Below are positions 25,939 to 35,906 of a stretch of DNA of 64,000 nucleotides, piece by piece. This stretch comes from Haloterrigena turkmenica DSM 5511 (lineage in GTDB: Archaea; Halobacteriota; Halobacteria; Halobacteriales; Natrialbaceae), in assembly GCF_000025325.1 (NCBI RefSeq), contig NC_013743.1:620001-684000 (forward strand), given 5' to 3'. The translations under genes were made by a program, and so were the position numbers. A model generated the notes under the pieces. The model had not been told where the DNA came from and ran no database searches. It saw only the letters and a program-made list of their open reading frames with translations. Each line of letters begins with the position of its first letter. Positions within the stretch are counted from its first letter, which is position 1.

Positions 25939-26163
25939 ATGGCAACTGATAGCGGACCCTCCGACCCCGACGTGACTGCGGCCTTCGAACGCGATCTCGA
26001 GGCGCTCGTGACGACCGCTTTCGGCCGCGGAGCCGTCATCGACGGCGTCTGGGACGTTTCGTCGCCCGTTTCCGCCGCCCCCGCGTGGACGGTCACGATC
26101 GAGCGGCGGGAGCCCGACCCCGACTCCGATCCCGCCTTCGAACCGGAGTTCCTCGAAGACTGA
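25939..26163 (+). CDS. small haloarchaeal protein of unknown function
   Basis: I start at the ATG giving MATDSGPSDPDVTAAF, 74 residues; the longer upstream frame is Arg/Pro-rich and looks non-coding. The core ALVTTAFGRGAVIDGVWDVS and APAWTVTIERRE suggests a helix followed by a beta strand pair, loosely like the small HalOD-type output domains, but the match is too short to claim. No cysteines or membrane segments are present. It lies upstream of a small winged-helix regulator on the same strand. Confidence 0.6.
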   Translation: MATDSGPSDPDVTAAFERDLEALVTTAFGRGAVIDGVWDVSSPVSAAPAWTVTIERREPDPDSDPAFEPEFLED

Positions 26164-26313
26164 CCAGTAAATGATCCGAACCATTTCATTTCTAATATAA
26201 TTGCTGTACAACAATGGTTATGTGGATCCCCTTCGCACTGGCACGTGTACTCTGCTGAAGTCGGAACGCGAGACCCGGTCGGGGAGAGAGCGTAGGTACA
26301 GTACGCCCCCATT

Positions 26314-26667
26314 ATGACGCCGAAAACACGAAATTCCCAGGGAGCCGAGATCGACGACGCGGACGTTTCCTCGACGCGACTGTTCAGGGCCTTCGCGGAG
26401 ACCCGACGACAGTACGCGCTCGGCTATCTCGCCCAGAAGCCGGCGGCGATTCACCTCGGCGATCTCGCCGAGTACATCGCGCTCAAAGAAGCGACGCCGA
26501 CGTACGACCGGTACCAGCGGATCCTCGTCGATCTGCACCACCAGCATCTCCCGCACCTCTGTGACGCGGGTCTCGTCCAATACGACGAGGCGACCGAACG
26601 TCTCGAGCTGGCGGTCGATCGCGACATGATCGCGCCGTATCTGGACCTCGCCGAAGCCGGGCAGTAA
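26314..26667 (+). CDS. small winged-helix regulator (DUF7344 type)
   Basis: The 117-residue protein is a single winged-helix domain. TRLFRAFAETRRQYALGYLA is followed by IHLGDLAEYIAL and YQRILVDLHHQHLPHLCDAG, then LVQYDEATERLEL for the wing. The HH.HLPHL motif is the same signature seen in the two-domain regulator at 19.5 kb. These proteins are probable DNA-binding transcription factors with unknown targets. The 150 bases upstream are AT-rich, with a TATA-like taatataa at 26193-26200. The gene converges on the DCC-family gene. Confidence 0.78.
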   Translation: MTPKTRNSQGAEIDDADVSSTRLFRAFAETRRQYALGYLAQKPAAIHLGDLAEYIALKEATPTYDRYQRILVDLHHQHLPHLCDAGLVQYDEATERLELAVDRDMIAPYLDLAEAGQ

Positions 26668-26709
26668 GGTCGACGACCCGATCGACACCTCGACGGGGAG
26701 CCGCGTCCT

Positions 26710-27126
26710 CTACTCGAGAAACCGGTCCCGGACGTTTCCGGTCGGCAGCATACACTGTTCTTTCTGCCCGAACAGCCGGTAGCGATGGCGCGCGACGAGA
26801 TCGTACGCCCAGTCCCGCAGTCGGCGGGGAAGGAACCGACACGGCCCGAGCAGTCGGTAGCCACCGCCCAGGAGCCGGCCGATCCGGATCACCGCATCGG
26901 ACTTGACGTACGCCTCGTCGCCCTCGAGCAACACGACCGAGTCGAGGTCGTGGTCGGCGAGGCCGTACTCGGCCAGCAACTGCTGGCCGATGTCGGACTG
27001 CAGCGACGCGAAGTGAAACCGGCCCTCGGTGTCCCGCGGGACGAGAAACTGCACGAACCCGTGACAGAGGTTGCAGACGCCGTCGAAGAGCACGATTGGA
27101 TCCTCTCGCGGTACGTCCGTGGCCAT
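26710..27126 (-). CDS. DCC-family thiol-disulfide oxidoreductase (DUF393)
   Basis: I start at the ATG giving MATDVPREDPIVLFDGVCNL; the frame runs 24 codons further but reads poorly. At 138 residues it has the family hallmark DGVCNLCHGFVQFL (DxxCxxC), then FHFASLQSDIGQQLL, SVVLLEGDEAYVKSDAVIRI and RDWAYDLVARHRYRLFGQKEQC. The thioredoxin-like DCC family is thought to act on cysteine pairs; substrates are unknown. It lies 56 bases downstream of an HTTM membrane protein on the same strand, a pairing seen in other genomes, so they likely act together at the membrane. Confidence 0.85.
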   Translation of the reverse strand: MATDVPREDPIVLFDGVCNLCHGFVQFLVPRDTEGRFHFASLQSDIGQQLLAEYGLADHDLDSVVLLEGDEAYVKSDAVIRIGRLLGGGYRLLGPCRFLPRRLRDWAYDLVARHRYRLFGQKEQCMLPTGNVRDRFLE

Positions 27127-27182
27127 CGTGATAGCGTGAATTCGAACCAGCGAGTGGTCAACGTTCCGGTTCCCGTCCCGGC

Positions 27183-28748
27183 TCAGGTCGCCGCACACGT
27201 CGTTTCGACTCGAGTGGCGGTCCCCGTCGTCGGATCGTCTCCGTCAGGTTCGATCGACCGATAGTGGTAGGTGACTTCGATCCGCTCGACGGGCGAATCG
27301 AACTGGTCGGCGGCGCGGTCGCACATGTACGTCCCGAACCGGTCGGCGCGGGCCTCGTCGTCGTCCAGCGAGTTCATGAACTTCCGCCAGCGGAAACTCG
27401 GGAGCGTCTCGGACGCGTCCGGCGGCGGCCCCTCCCGGAGCGCCTCGTTTCGCAGGACGTCCATCTCCTCGCCGGACTCGAGCTCCGCTTCGACCACGTA
27501 CCAGCCGTAGCTCGTCGACGGGTTCGGGGCGTACATCGTCCACTGGTTGTCGTCGGGATCGACGGCGTCGACCGACTCGAACGCGTCCGCGTAGCCCAGC
27601 AACCCGACGGTCCAGAGGACGACGACGAGCAGCACGCCGCCGAGGAGGACCGACCGGAGCCGGTGCCGACGGTTCCTGATCTGCGACGGGAGCACCGAAC
27701 CGAGGCTGCGCGGCGGACCGATTCGCGACGTGAGCGCACCGGTTCGCGACCGCAGGCGCTCGAGCGGCCCGACTCGCTCACAGCACGCCGCGACGGTCGC
27801 CTCGAGGCGGTCCCAGACGAACGAGGGAAGGAAGAGCACCAGCACCGCCGTCAGCACGGCGGGGAACAGCCCCACGGCCATGCTCAGTCCCAGTCCGGCG
27901 GTAGCGCCGAGGAACGCCCCGACGTAGGCGGTCCGGAGCCACCCGGTCAGCACCAGTAACAGCGGGGCGCCGACGACCAGAGCCAGCCAGCCGTAGGTCC
28001 CGACCTCGAGGAGCAGCGGATAGTCGACGACGTGATCGCCGACGAGAATCGTCATGTGGTCCTGTCGGAGGGCGTACCCCAGCGCCTCGCCGGTGGTCCA
28101 GGTGTCGCCGAGTCGCTTGTGCTGGCCGTTGTTCGCGAAGAAGCCGACGACGTAGACGAGCACGGCCGCCGTCGCGGGCGTCACGACCCAGTTCTCGGAT
28201 CCTGTTCCCGTTCTCGTTTCGCTCCCGGGTTCACGGCTCTGATCATCGCCATCTTCCCGGTCGTCGCCGAGCGCGTCCACGGCCCACCGCCGCCCGAGCG
28301 GCAGGAACAGCGCCAGCAGCAGCACCTCGCGCAACAGCCTGTCGGCACCGTTGAGGACCAGCGGGTTGCGGAAGTGGACGGAGACCAGCAGGACCAGCGA
28401 GAGGAACGTAACGAGTCGCGTTCGGTAGCCGACGATCAGCGCGAGCGCGAGCAGCGCCGCGAGGCCGAACAGCAGCGCCTGCGCCCACGGCTCGCCCGAC
28501 AGCATGTGCAGCGAGTACTCGCCTCGCGAGTTGCCGACCGCGAGTCGCAACGCCCGCGGGTACGCGCCGGCGTCGGCGTAGAACGCGACCAGCTCCCGCG
28601 ACCGGTGGAGGATGTCGAACAAGAGCGTACAGCCGAGAATAATTCGAAACGCCGCCAGCGCGCGAGCATCGATGCCGAAACGGCGATCGAGCGCGTCACG
28701 GAGCCGAGCGCGGTCGGGCAGCGTCGCGAGGGAGAGACGGCCGGTCAT
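27183..28748 (-). CDS. HTTM-domain membrane protein (vitamin K-dependent carboxylase-like)
   Basis: I start at the ATG giving MTGRLSLATLPDRARLRD (521 residues). The N-terminal half matches the HTTM (horizontally transferred transmembrane) domain: GIDARALAAFRIILGCTLLF, SRELVAFYADAGAYPRAL, then several helices with VHFRNPLVLNGADRLLREV (the conserved N.DRL segment) and LVYVVGFFANNGQHK. At least seven hydrophobic segments are visible. The C-terminal 130 residues form a soluble domain beginning NQWTMYAPNPS. HTTM proteins are distant relatives of gamma-glutamyl carboxylase; no archaeal activity has been established to my knowledge. The neighbouring DCC thiol protein may supply the redox step. Confidence 0.85.
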   Translation of the reverse strand: MTGRLSLATLPDRARLRDALDRRFGIDARALAAFRIILGCTLLFDILHRSRELVAFYADAGAYPRALRLAVGNSRGEYSLHMLSGEPWAQALLFGLAALLALALIVGYRTRLVTFLSLVLLVSVHFRNPLVLNGADRLLREVLLLALFLPLGRRWAVDALGDDREDGDDQSREPGSETRTGTGSENWVVTPATAAVLVYVVGFFANNGQHKRLGDTWTTGEALGYALRQDHMTILVGDHVVDYPLLLEVGTYGWLALVVGAPLLLVLTGWLRTAYVGAFLGATAGLGLSMAVGLFPAVLTAVLVLFLPSFVWDRLEATVAACCERVGPLERLRSRTGALTSRIGPPRSLGSVLPSQIRNRRHRLRSVLLGGVLLVVVLWTVGLLGYADAFESVDAVDPDDNQWTMYAPNPSTSYGWYVVEAELESGEEMDVLRNEALREGPPPDASETLPSFRWRKFMNSLDDDEARADRFGTYMCDRAADQFDSPVERIEVTYHYRSIEPDGDDPTTGTATRVETTCAAT

Positions 28749-28965
28749 GATCGAGCGGTGGGACGCCGTCGTCGCAGCGACCCGATAGCTGCGCCACATT
28801 CTCTAGTTGCGTTGTATATACTTTCCGTCTGCCATCGGCGTCGGGCCGCCGGTCCTCAAGCGGCGGCGAGCGAAGGCGGGAGGGAACGATCCGCGTTCGA
28901 GACGCCCGCCGGCGTGTCCGCGAGACAACGACAGCTAGTTACGAGCGGCTGGCGACCCGTCGCAC

Positions 28966-30489
<1,524 letters not shown>

Positions 30490-30510
30490 GCGGAGTTCCC
30501 CTCTCTCGGT

Positions 30511-32034
30511 TCACAGCAGGTTCAGCAGCGGGACGACGCCGAACCAGCCCAGAAAGGAGAGCGCGGCAGCCATCAGGCCGTCGATGCGGCCGGGCGTCGT
30601 TCGATCCCACAGCCGATCCCGAAGGAGCCAGCAGAGCCCGAGCGCGTGTGGAACGCTGAGGAGCACGAGCGGGTCGTAGGCGCCTCCGGCGACGTCGAAC
30701 GCCACCCAGACGAGCGCCGTCAGACAGGCCAGACCCGCGGTCGCCACGGCCACCCTCGCGGCGCCGTCGACGCCGAAGCGAACCGCGATCGTCTCCTTGT
30801 CGGCGGCCCGGTCGGCCTCGCGGTCCGGCACGCCGGCCAGCGTGATCGACGGAAGCACCGACAGCAGGAACGGCACCGACAGCAGCCACGGGAACGGGTC
30901 GGTCGCCCGCCCGCCGAGCAGGACGTAGCCGACCAGCAGGACCCCAGTGCTGTGGGTGACGGCCACGTCGAGTTCGCCCAGCGTCCGGTAGGATAACTCG
31001 AGTGGCGGCACCGTGTAGCCGAGCGCCAGCACGCCCAGAGCGGCCATGACGGCCGTACCGGCCACGAGCGAGCCGGGACCGACCGCGAGCGCGGCCCCAC
31101 CGAAGGCGACGGTCAGCGCGAGCGCGACGCCGATCCCCCGTCTGAGGTCGTCGAACTCGAGCGTGCCGTCGACCAACACCTGTGAACCTCCCGTAAAGGG
31201 ACCGGCGAACGCGTTCTCGCGGTCCGTCGGGTAATCGACGTACTCGTTCGACAGCACCGTCGCCGCCTCGAGGAAGAAGAGGAAGGCGAAGCCCAGCCAG
31301 TAGGTGGTCGACGAGAGGACACCGCTCGAGCCGACGGCCGCCAGCGCGCCGATGGTGTAGGCCACCCACGCCATCGGGTAGAACTGTAGCCGCAGGGCCT
31401 TCAGCCACGCCGTCGCCCGGCGCCGGACGCGCGTGGATCGCGAATCTGGCCCGCTGGCGAGACGCTCGCCGAGTCGAGTCGCCTTCTCGAGCCACTCCTC
31501 TCGCTCCTCGGGGGTCGACTCCTCGACGGGACCGAGGTTCGTGACCCGCGTGGTACGGATCCCAGCATAGCCCAACGTCGCGCGCTTGACGGCATTGTTG
31601 CCCGGCTGACGGTAGATCCAGCGGTAGACCCACGGCGGCATGTCCATCGTGACGATCAACTCGGCGGTCTTGTCGTCCAGTAGTCCCTCGTGACCCGCGC
31701 CCTCCCCCTCGTCGTACTCGACGAACGCGAAACCGGGCGTGAAGACGCGGTCGAAAAAGCCCTTGAGCCGCGCCGGCATCGTCCCCCACCAATTCGGGTA
31801 AACGAAGACGAGGTGGTCGGCCCACTCGATCGAATCCTGGGCCGCCCGCAGGTCAGGCTCCAGCGGCTGGTCGGTCGGCGAGACCTCGCGGACGTCGGGA
31901 TCGAACTCGCAATCGGCGACGACGAGCTTCCGCACCTCGAGACCGGCCTCGAGCGCGCCGTCACGGTAGGCGTCGGCCAGCGCGCCACAGAGGCTGTCGG
32001 TCCGAGGGTGCCCGAGGACGATCAGGACGTTCAT
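30511..32034 (-). CDS. fusion: NAD(P)H quinone-reductase domain plus UbiA prenyltransferase
   Basis: One uninterrupted frame of 507 residues joins two families. Residues 1-190 are a flavodoxin-fold NAD(P)H:quinone oxidoreductase: MNVLIVLGHPRTDSLCGALA, VFVYPNWWGTMPARLKGFFD and RVFTPGFAF. From about 205 there is an intramembrane UbiA domain with its two acidic motifs: LSNEYVDYPTDREN near residue 262 (an NxxxDxxxD variant) and GVPDREADRAADKETIAVRF near 400, plus eight to nine helices. UbiA enzymes attach isoprenoid chains to aromatic acceptors such as menaquinone precursors. A reductase on the same chain would keep the acceptor as hydroquinone. The gene ends 21 bases from gpmI. Confidence 0.85.
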   Translation of the reverse strand: MNVLIVLGHPRTDSLCGALADAYRDGALEAGLEVRKLVVADCEFDPDVREVSPTDQPLEPDLRAAQDSIEWADHLVFVYPNWWGTMPARLKGFFDRVFTPGFAFVEYDEGEGAGHEGLLDDKTAELIVTMDMPPWVYRWIYRQPGNNAVKRATLGYAGIRTTRVTNLGPVEESTPEEREEWLEKATRLGERLASGPDSRSTRVRRRATAWLKALRLQFYPMAWVAYTIGALAAVGSSGVLSSTTYWLGFAFLFFLEAATVLSNEYVDYPTDRENAFAGPFTGGSQVLVDGTLEFDDLRRGIGVALALTVAFGGAALAVGPGSLVAGTAVMAALGVLALGYTVPPLELSYRTLGELDVAVTHSTGVLLVGYVLLGGRATDPFPWLLSVPFLLSVLPSITLAGVPDREADRAADKETIAVRFGVDGAARVAVATAGLACLTALVWVAFDVAGGAYDPLVLLSVPHALGLCWLLRDRLWDRTTPGRIDGLMAAALSFLGWFGVVPLLNLL

Positions 32035-32223
32035 CCGTCGTGCCCGGACGTGACGACGACGCTCTCCGAAAAGTTAGGGCCTGCTGGACGCCGCCGATTC
32101 GCCCGCGACTCGAACGCGGTCTCGAGTTCGTTCGATCCGGTAGCGGTACGAACCGCTCACGAGAGCCCTATAGCCGTCATATCAACATTCAATACTGTCT
32201 CGGACCCGAGTGGATCCACGGAA

Positions 32224-32634
32224 ATGTCCACGTCCGATCCCGCCCCCGAACCCGCCGGTCGAGTCGTCGAGGACTACGTCTTCGGCGTCCGCATCGTCGA
32301 CGACGACGCCGACGAGCGCTACCGGTTCGAAGCGCCCGAACACACCGATATCGCCTTCGACAGCCTCGAGGACGCCCGTCTGTACGCCGACGTCTACTTC
32401 GACGTCAACGGCTTCGTCGAGGAGGGAACCGGCGAGCGCGGCGTCCCGCCGGAGGTCGTCCAGGCGGGTAAAGACACGCTCGCGGCGTATCTGATGACGA
32501 TGCCGTGGGCCGACCGAGACTGGGTCGCTTCCTTCTACGGCTCGACGCCGACCGAGATCGATCGCTACCTCACGTGGGTCCGCGATCGCGCCGAAGAGGT
32601 CCGGACCGAAGTGAAGACGCAGGGACTCGACTGA
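32224..32634 (+). CDS. small conserved haloarchaeal protein
   Basis: The start is taken at the ATG giving MSTSDPAPEPAGRVVEDYVF (136 residues). The upstream part of the frame is antisense to the fusion gene. Domain-like segments are VVEDYVFGVRIVDDDADERY, LEDARLYADVYFDVNGFVEE, PPEVVQAGKDTLAAYLM and a final helix DRYLTWVRDRAEEVRTEV. It is acidic and soluble without cysteines. I do not recognise a function. It is divergent from the quinone-reductase/UbiA fusion, with about 190 bases between starts. Confidence 0.7.
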   Translation: MSTSDPAPEPAGRVVEDYVFGVRIVDDDADERYRFEAPEHTDIAFDSLEDARLYADVYFDVNGFVEEGTGERGVPPEVVQAGKDTLAAYLMTMPWADRDWVASFYGSTPTEIDRYLTWVRDRAEEVRTEVKTQGLD

Positions 32635-32951
32635 CGACCGCTCGAATTCCTGCCGCCGTTTGGCACCCTCGTTCCCTTTTCGCGCCAGTCTCGCCGTTCA
32701 CTGCTGGAGCCGCGCCGACGCCGCGACCGGCACGTCGAGTCTCGGCCTGATCGATCCGCTGCCTGCTGGGTCTTCGATCTGACCCGCAGCGCCGCGTCGA
32801 CTACGTATTCTTGATCCTATCTGCATATCGATTAATAGACGTCAGAGTGCTATGTTTAATATATTTCTTCCCCCTCTACTTTGTTATATACAATAGATCA
32901 CTTCCGAATATTATAAATTCTCATTACTTACTCGAAGATTGATCCGACTGC
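32635..32951. other. gene-free spacer before the first PhoX-like gene
   Basis: No gene is seen. The second half is sharply AT-rich (32800-32930) and holds the promoter of the PhoX-like gene. A TATA-like ttataaat lies at 32911-32918, and another AT stretch (gttatata) lies at 32883-32890. The last bases before the start are similar to those before the second PhoX-like gene (gactgcatggtcgaatttac), so part of the leader was duplicated with the gene. Confidence 0.6.
32911..32918 (+). promoter_or_regulatory. TATA-like box for the first PhoX-like gene
   Basis: The element ttataaat is centred about 37 bases before the ATG at 32952, allowing a very short leader. Confidence 0.45.
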
Positions 32952-35606
32952 ATGGTCGAATTTACGAGGCGGAAGTTGATGGCATCGTCGGCGGCTGCGG
33001 CGGTCGGCGCGGGGACGGTCGGTCTCGCGGGAGCGGACGAGGATCCCGAGGAACACGACACGCTCGAGGCGCCGTACGTCAAGGGGAACATCGACCGGTT
33101 CTCGACGACGGCGTTCGGCGCCGAAGTGACGGGGCCGTTCGTCTTCGACACGGGGGAGCTGCTCTACAGTCTGCAGGGACCCCACGACGACAATCTCGAG
33201 CCCTTCAACGCGGGTGGGGTCGGCGTCTTCGACGACTTCCGGTTTACCTTCAACGGGAAGAACGACGAGTTCGACGAGCTCGAGCCGCCGCGAACCGACC
33301 GCGAGGAACAGCAGGTCCTCTCGGCGGCCGGCGAGTACCGGCTGCTCGTGCAGACGGGTGACCCGATCAACGGCGGGACCGAGCGATTCGGCCATCCGCA
33401 GACGCCCGACGGGACGGAACTCGTCGAGGTTTCCGAAGACGGGTACGGCATCGGCGACCAGGCCGACATGAACTTCTTCGTCTCGACGGACGAGGAGGGG
33501 TTGGAGGGCTACCTCTTCACCAACAACGAGATCCGGCCGGGCGGGATCACGCGAACCCCTCTCTACCGGGACGAGGACGGCTATCTGCAGGCAGATCTCG
33601 AGAACGCGATGGAGCTCGAGAACACCGAGGTCTTCCGCGAGATCGGCGGGACGAAGGTCAACTGTTACGGCGATCTGAGTCCGTGGGAGACGCCGCTGTC
33701 GGCCGAAGAGGAGTACGGCCATCCGCGCGTCAACGGGCTCGCGACGGTCAGCGACATCGTCGAGGCCGGAAGCGGCGTCGGCCTCCGCGGCGGCAGCGAG
33801 TTCTGGAACCGACCCGACATCCTCGAGGTCGACGGCTCGCTCCGGGAGCTCTTCGGTGACGAGCACGAATATCCGATGGGGCTGCACAACAACCGGAACA
33901 CCGAGAAACACGCTTATCACCTCGGTGTAGAGCCACGCGATCAGAACGAGGTCGAGGGCGAGGACGGTCCCGAGACCGTGAACACGCCTCGCCCCATCGG
34001 CGACGAGGAATTCCCGAACCGCTACCGCTACGGCAAGATCGTCGAGGTCACCGAGCCGACCGCCGACGTGCCGACGCCGGTCAAGCACCACGTCTTCGGT
34101 CGCGCCGCGTGGGAGTGTCCCGAGGTCCTCCCCGACGAGCGGACGGTCTATCTCGCCTCCGACGGCGGCGCGAAGGGCATCTACAAGTTCGTCGCCGAAG
34201 AGCCGATTCCGGAGTACGACGACCGGATGGACGTCCGCGGTACCCTCTATGCGATGAAGGCCGCCGAGATCGGCGAGGGACCGGTCGCCGAGACCGATCT
34301 CGACGTCGAGTGGCTCTCGCTGGGCACGGCGAGCAACGCCGAAATCGAGTCCTGGATCAGCGACTACGACGACGTCACCCAGGTCGACTACCTCGAGACC
34401 CACGCCGAGACCGACTGGGCCGACGACCTCGAGCAGGCGCTGATGGAAGCGGACGAGGAGGTCGCGATCAACGGCAATCAGGACTACATTACCGACGAGG
34501 AGGTCGTCGAGTGGGCCGCCCAGTACGAGGAACGCGGCCCCGACGGCGTTGACGAAGAACTGCGTCGTGTCCCCTTCCTCGAGACCCGCGCGGCTGCCAA
34601 GGAAATCGGCGCCAGCGTCGAGTTCAACAAGGCCGAGGGGATCGACGCCCACGACGAGGCCGAACCCGGCGATTTCATCTACTTCGGCATCTCCTCGCTC
34701 GGCGGCACCATGACCGATAAGTACGGTGACCTTCGGTTCGACGAGGTTCAGACCGGCGTCCTCTACCGAGCCGAACTCGAGGAGGATTACAACGTTTCCC
34801 GGCTCGAACCAGTCGTCGTCGGACCGAACGAGAGCGATCCCACGTCGATCCTCGACGAGTCGCTCATCAACGTCGACAACGTGATGGTCATGGACGACGG
34901 CCGAGTCCTCCTCTGTGAGGACAAGGGCACCTTCGGCCGCACGTACGAGAACGACGCGCTGTGGGTCTACGAGCCGCCGGCGGTCCTCGAGGCCAGTTCC
35001 GTGGCGGTCAGCCACGGCGCCACCGGCGAGGTCAATCTGACGCTATCGTCGATCCCGGACGGCCTCGCGGGTGGTCGCGTCACTGTCTCGGTCGAGCACG
35101 CCGACGTCGCCGCGATCGCCGACGCCAGCTATCACGACGCGCTCGAACTGACCTCGGGGCCGTCGATCGACGGTGACGGCTCGAGCGTCGAGTTCCGTTT
35201 CGCCGACCTCGAGGACGAGATCGGCGCCACGCTCGACGACGTCACGCTCGCGACGCTCGACCTCGAGGGTGTCGGGACCGGTACGACCGACGTTACGATC
35301 GAGGTCCACTCGCTGGACGACGACGACGGGCTGGCGATCGACACGCAGGCTCGCCCGGGCGTCGTGGTCGTCGGTCCGCCGCCGGTCGGCGAGGGGTCGG
35401 GCTCGGGACGCGCCCCGACGGATCTCGATGGTGACGGCCTCTTCGAGGACGTTAACGGCAACGGTCGACTCGACTACCAGGACGTCACCCTGCTGTTCGA
35501 GCACCTCGAGGACGACGCCGTCCAGCTCAACGAGGCGGCGTTCGACTTCAACGACAACGGTCGCATCGACTACGACGACGTCGTCGCCCTCTACGACGAA
35601 CTGTAA
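32952..35606 (+). CDS. PhoX/DUF839-type phosphatase-like protein with cohesin-like and dockerin domains (copy 1)
   Basis: The 884-residue protein has a Tat leader (FTRRKLMASSAAAAVGAG). Residues 30-670 follow the DUF839/PhoX beta-propeller: NCYGDLSPWETPLSAEE, GHPRVNGLATVSD, HHVFGRAAWECPEVLPDE, VYLASDGGAKGIYKFVAEE, GDFIYFGISSLGGTMTD and VDNVMVMDDGRVLLCEDKGT. PhoX enzymes are Ca/Fe phosphomonoesterases that scavenge phosphate outside the cell; activity here is inferred. From about 677 there is a cohesin-like sandwich (LTLSSIPDGLAGGRVTVSV and LDDVTLATLDLEGV). From about 820 there is a dockerin with two calcium-binding repeats (DVNGNGRLDYQDVTLLFEHL and DFNDNGRIDYDDVVALYDEL). Having both partner modules on one chain is unusual. 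Confidence 0.85.
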   Translation: MVEFTRRKLMASSAAAAVGAGTVGLAGADEDPEEHDTLEAPYVKGNIDRFSTTAFGAEVTGPFVFDTGELLYSLQGPHDDNLEPFNAGGVGVFDDFRFTFNGKNDEFDELEPPRTDREEQQVLSAAGEYRLLVQTGDPINGGTERFGHPQTPDGTELVEVSEDGYGIGDQADMNFFVSTDEEGLEGYLFTNNEIRPGGITRTPLYRDEDGYLQADLENAMELENTEVFREIGGTKVNCYGDLSPWETPLSAEEEYGHPRVNGLATVSDIVEAGSGVGLRGGSEFWNRPDILEVDGSLRELFGDEHEYPMGLHNNRNTEKHAYHLGVEPRDQNEVEGEDGPETVNTPRPIGDEEFPNRYRYGKIVEVTEPTADVPTPVKHHVFGRAAWECPEVLPDERTVYLASDGGAKGIYKFVAEEPIPEYDDRMDVRGTLYAMKAAEIGEGPVAETDLDVEWLSLGTASNAEIESWISDYDDVTQVDYLETHAETDWADDLEQALMEADEEVAINGNQDYITDEEVVEWAAQYEERGPDGVDEELRRVPFLETRAAAKEIGASVEFNKAEGIDAHDEAEPGDFIYFGISSLGGTMTDKYGDLRFDEVQTGVLYRAELEEDYNVSRLEPVVVGPNESDPTSILDESLINVDNVMVMDDGRVLLCEDKGTFGRTYENDALWVYEPPAVLEASSVAVSHGATGEVNLTLSSIPDGLAGGRVTVSVEHADVAAIADASYHDALELTSGPSIDGDGSSVEFRFADLEDEIGATLDDVTLATLDLEGVGTGTTDVTIEVHSLDDDDGLAIDTQARPGVVVVGPPPVGEGSGSGRAPTDLDGDGLFEDVNGNGRLDYQDVTLLFEHLEDDAVQLNEAAFDFNDNGRIDYDDVVALYDEL

Positions 35607-35906
35607 TCGAGGCGTCGTCCGCGTTCGGATTCGCGTCCGGCTCGAGATCTGACGCCGATCCGTGCGGTCGATTCGTCCGCTTCGTCGCTGGCGTCCGATT
35701 CGACCGCTCGTTGCCGGGACGACCGTCGGGCCGGTCTCATTCCCGGTTTCTTCGTTCGGACTGTTTTCCGGTTCCCCGCTCGACTATATAGATTCTCGCT
35801 CGTTCAGTCCGACTATCGAGATATAGTAACTTCACCGTTCGATAACAGTACGGATGATAATAATATTATAAAACCTAACCATATCTAACTGAGTCGACCC
35901 GCTTGC
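35607..35906. other. gene-free spacer between the two PhoX-like genes
   Basis: No gene is seen. The distal half is AT-rich, with gactatatagattct near 35782 and taatattataaaac near 35861. This copy has its own promoter, so the two genes need not be co-transcribed. Confidence 0.6.
35861..35872 (+). promoter_or_regulatory. TATA-like box for the second PhoX-like gene
   Basis: The sequence taatattataaa lies about 40 bases before the ATG at 35907. Spacing and base content resemble the promoter of the first copy. Confidence 0.45.

Noticed and set aside
26214-26258. Mini-ORF (about 13 codons) upstream of the winged-helix gene at 26314
   Set aside because: It is followed by 55 bases before the main start, with no overlap and no ribosome site, so coupling is not supported.
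32928-35015. 695-codon open frame antisense to the first PhoX-like gene
   Set aside because: It mirrors the coding strand codon by codon (Val/Asp/Leu-rich), has no motif, and a similar mirror is seen under the second copy.
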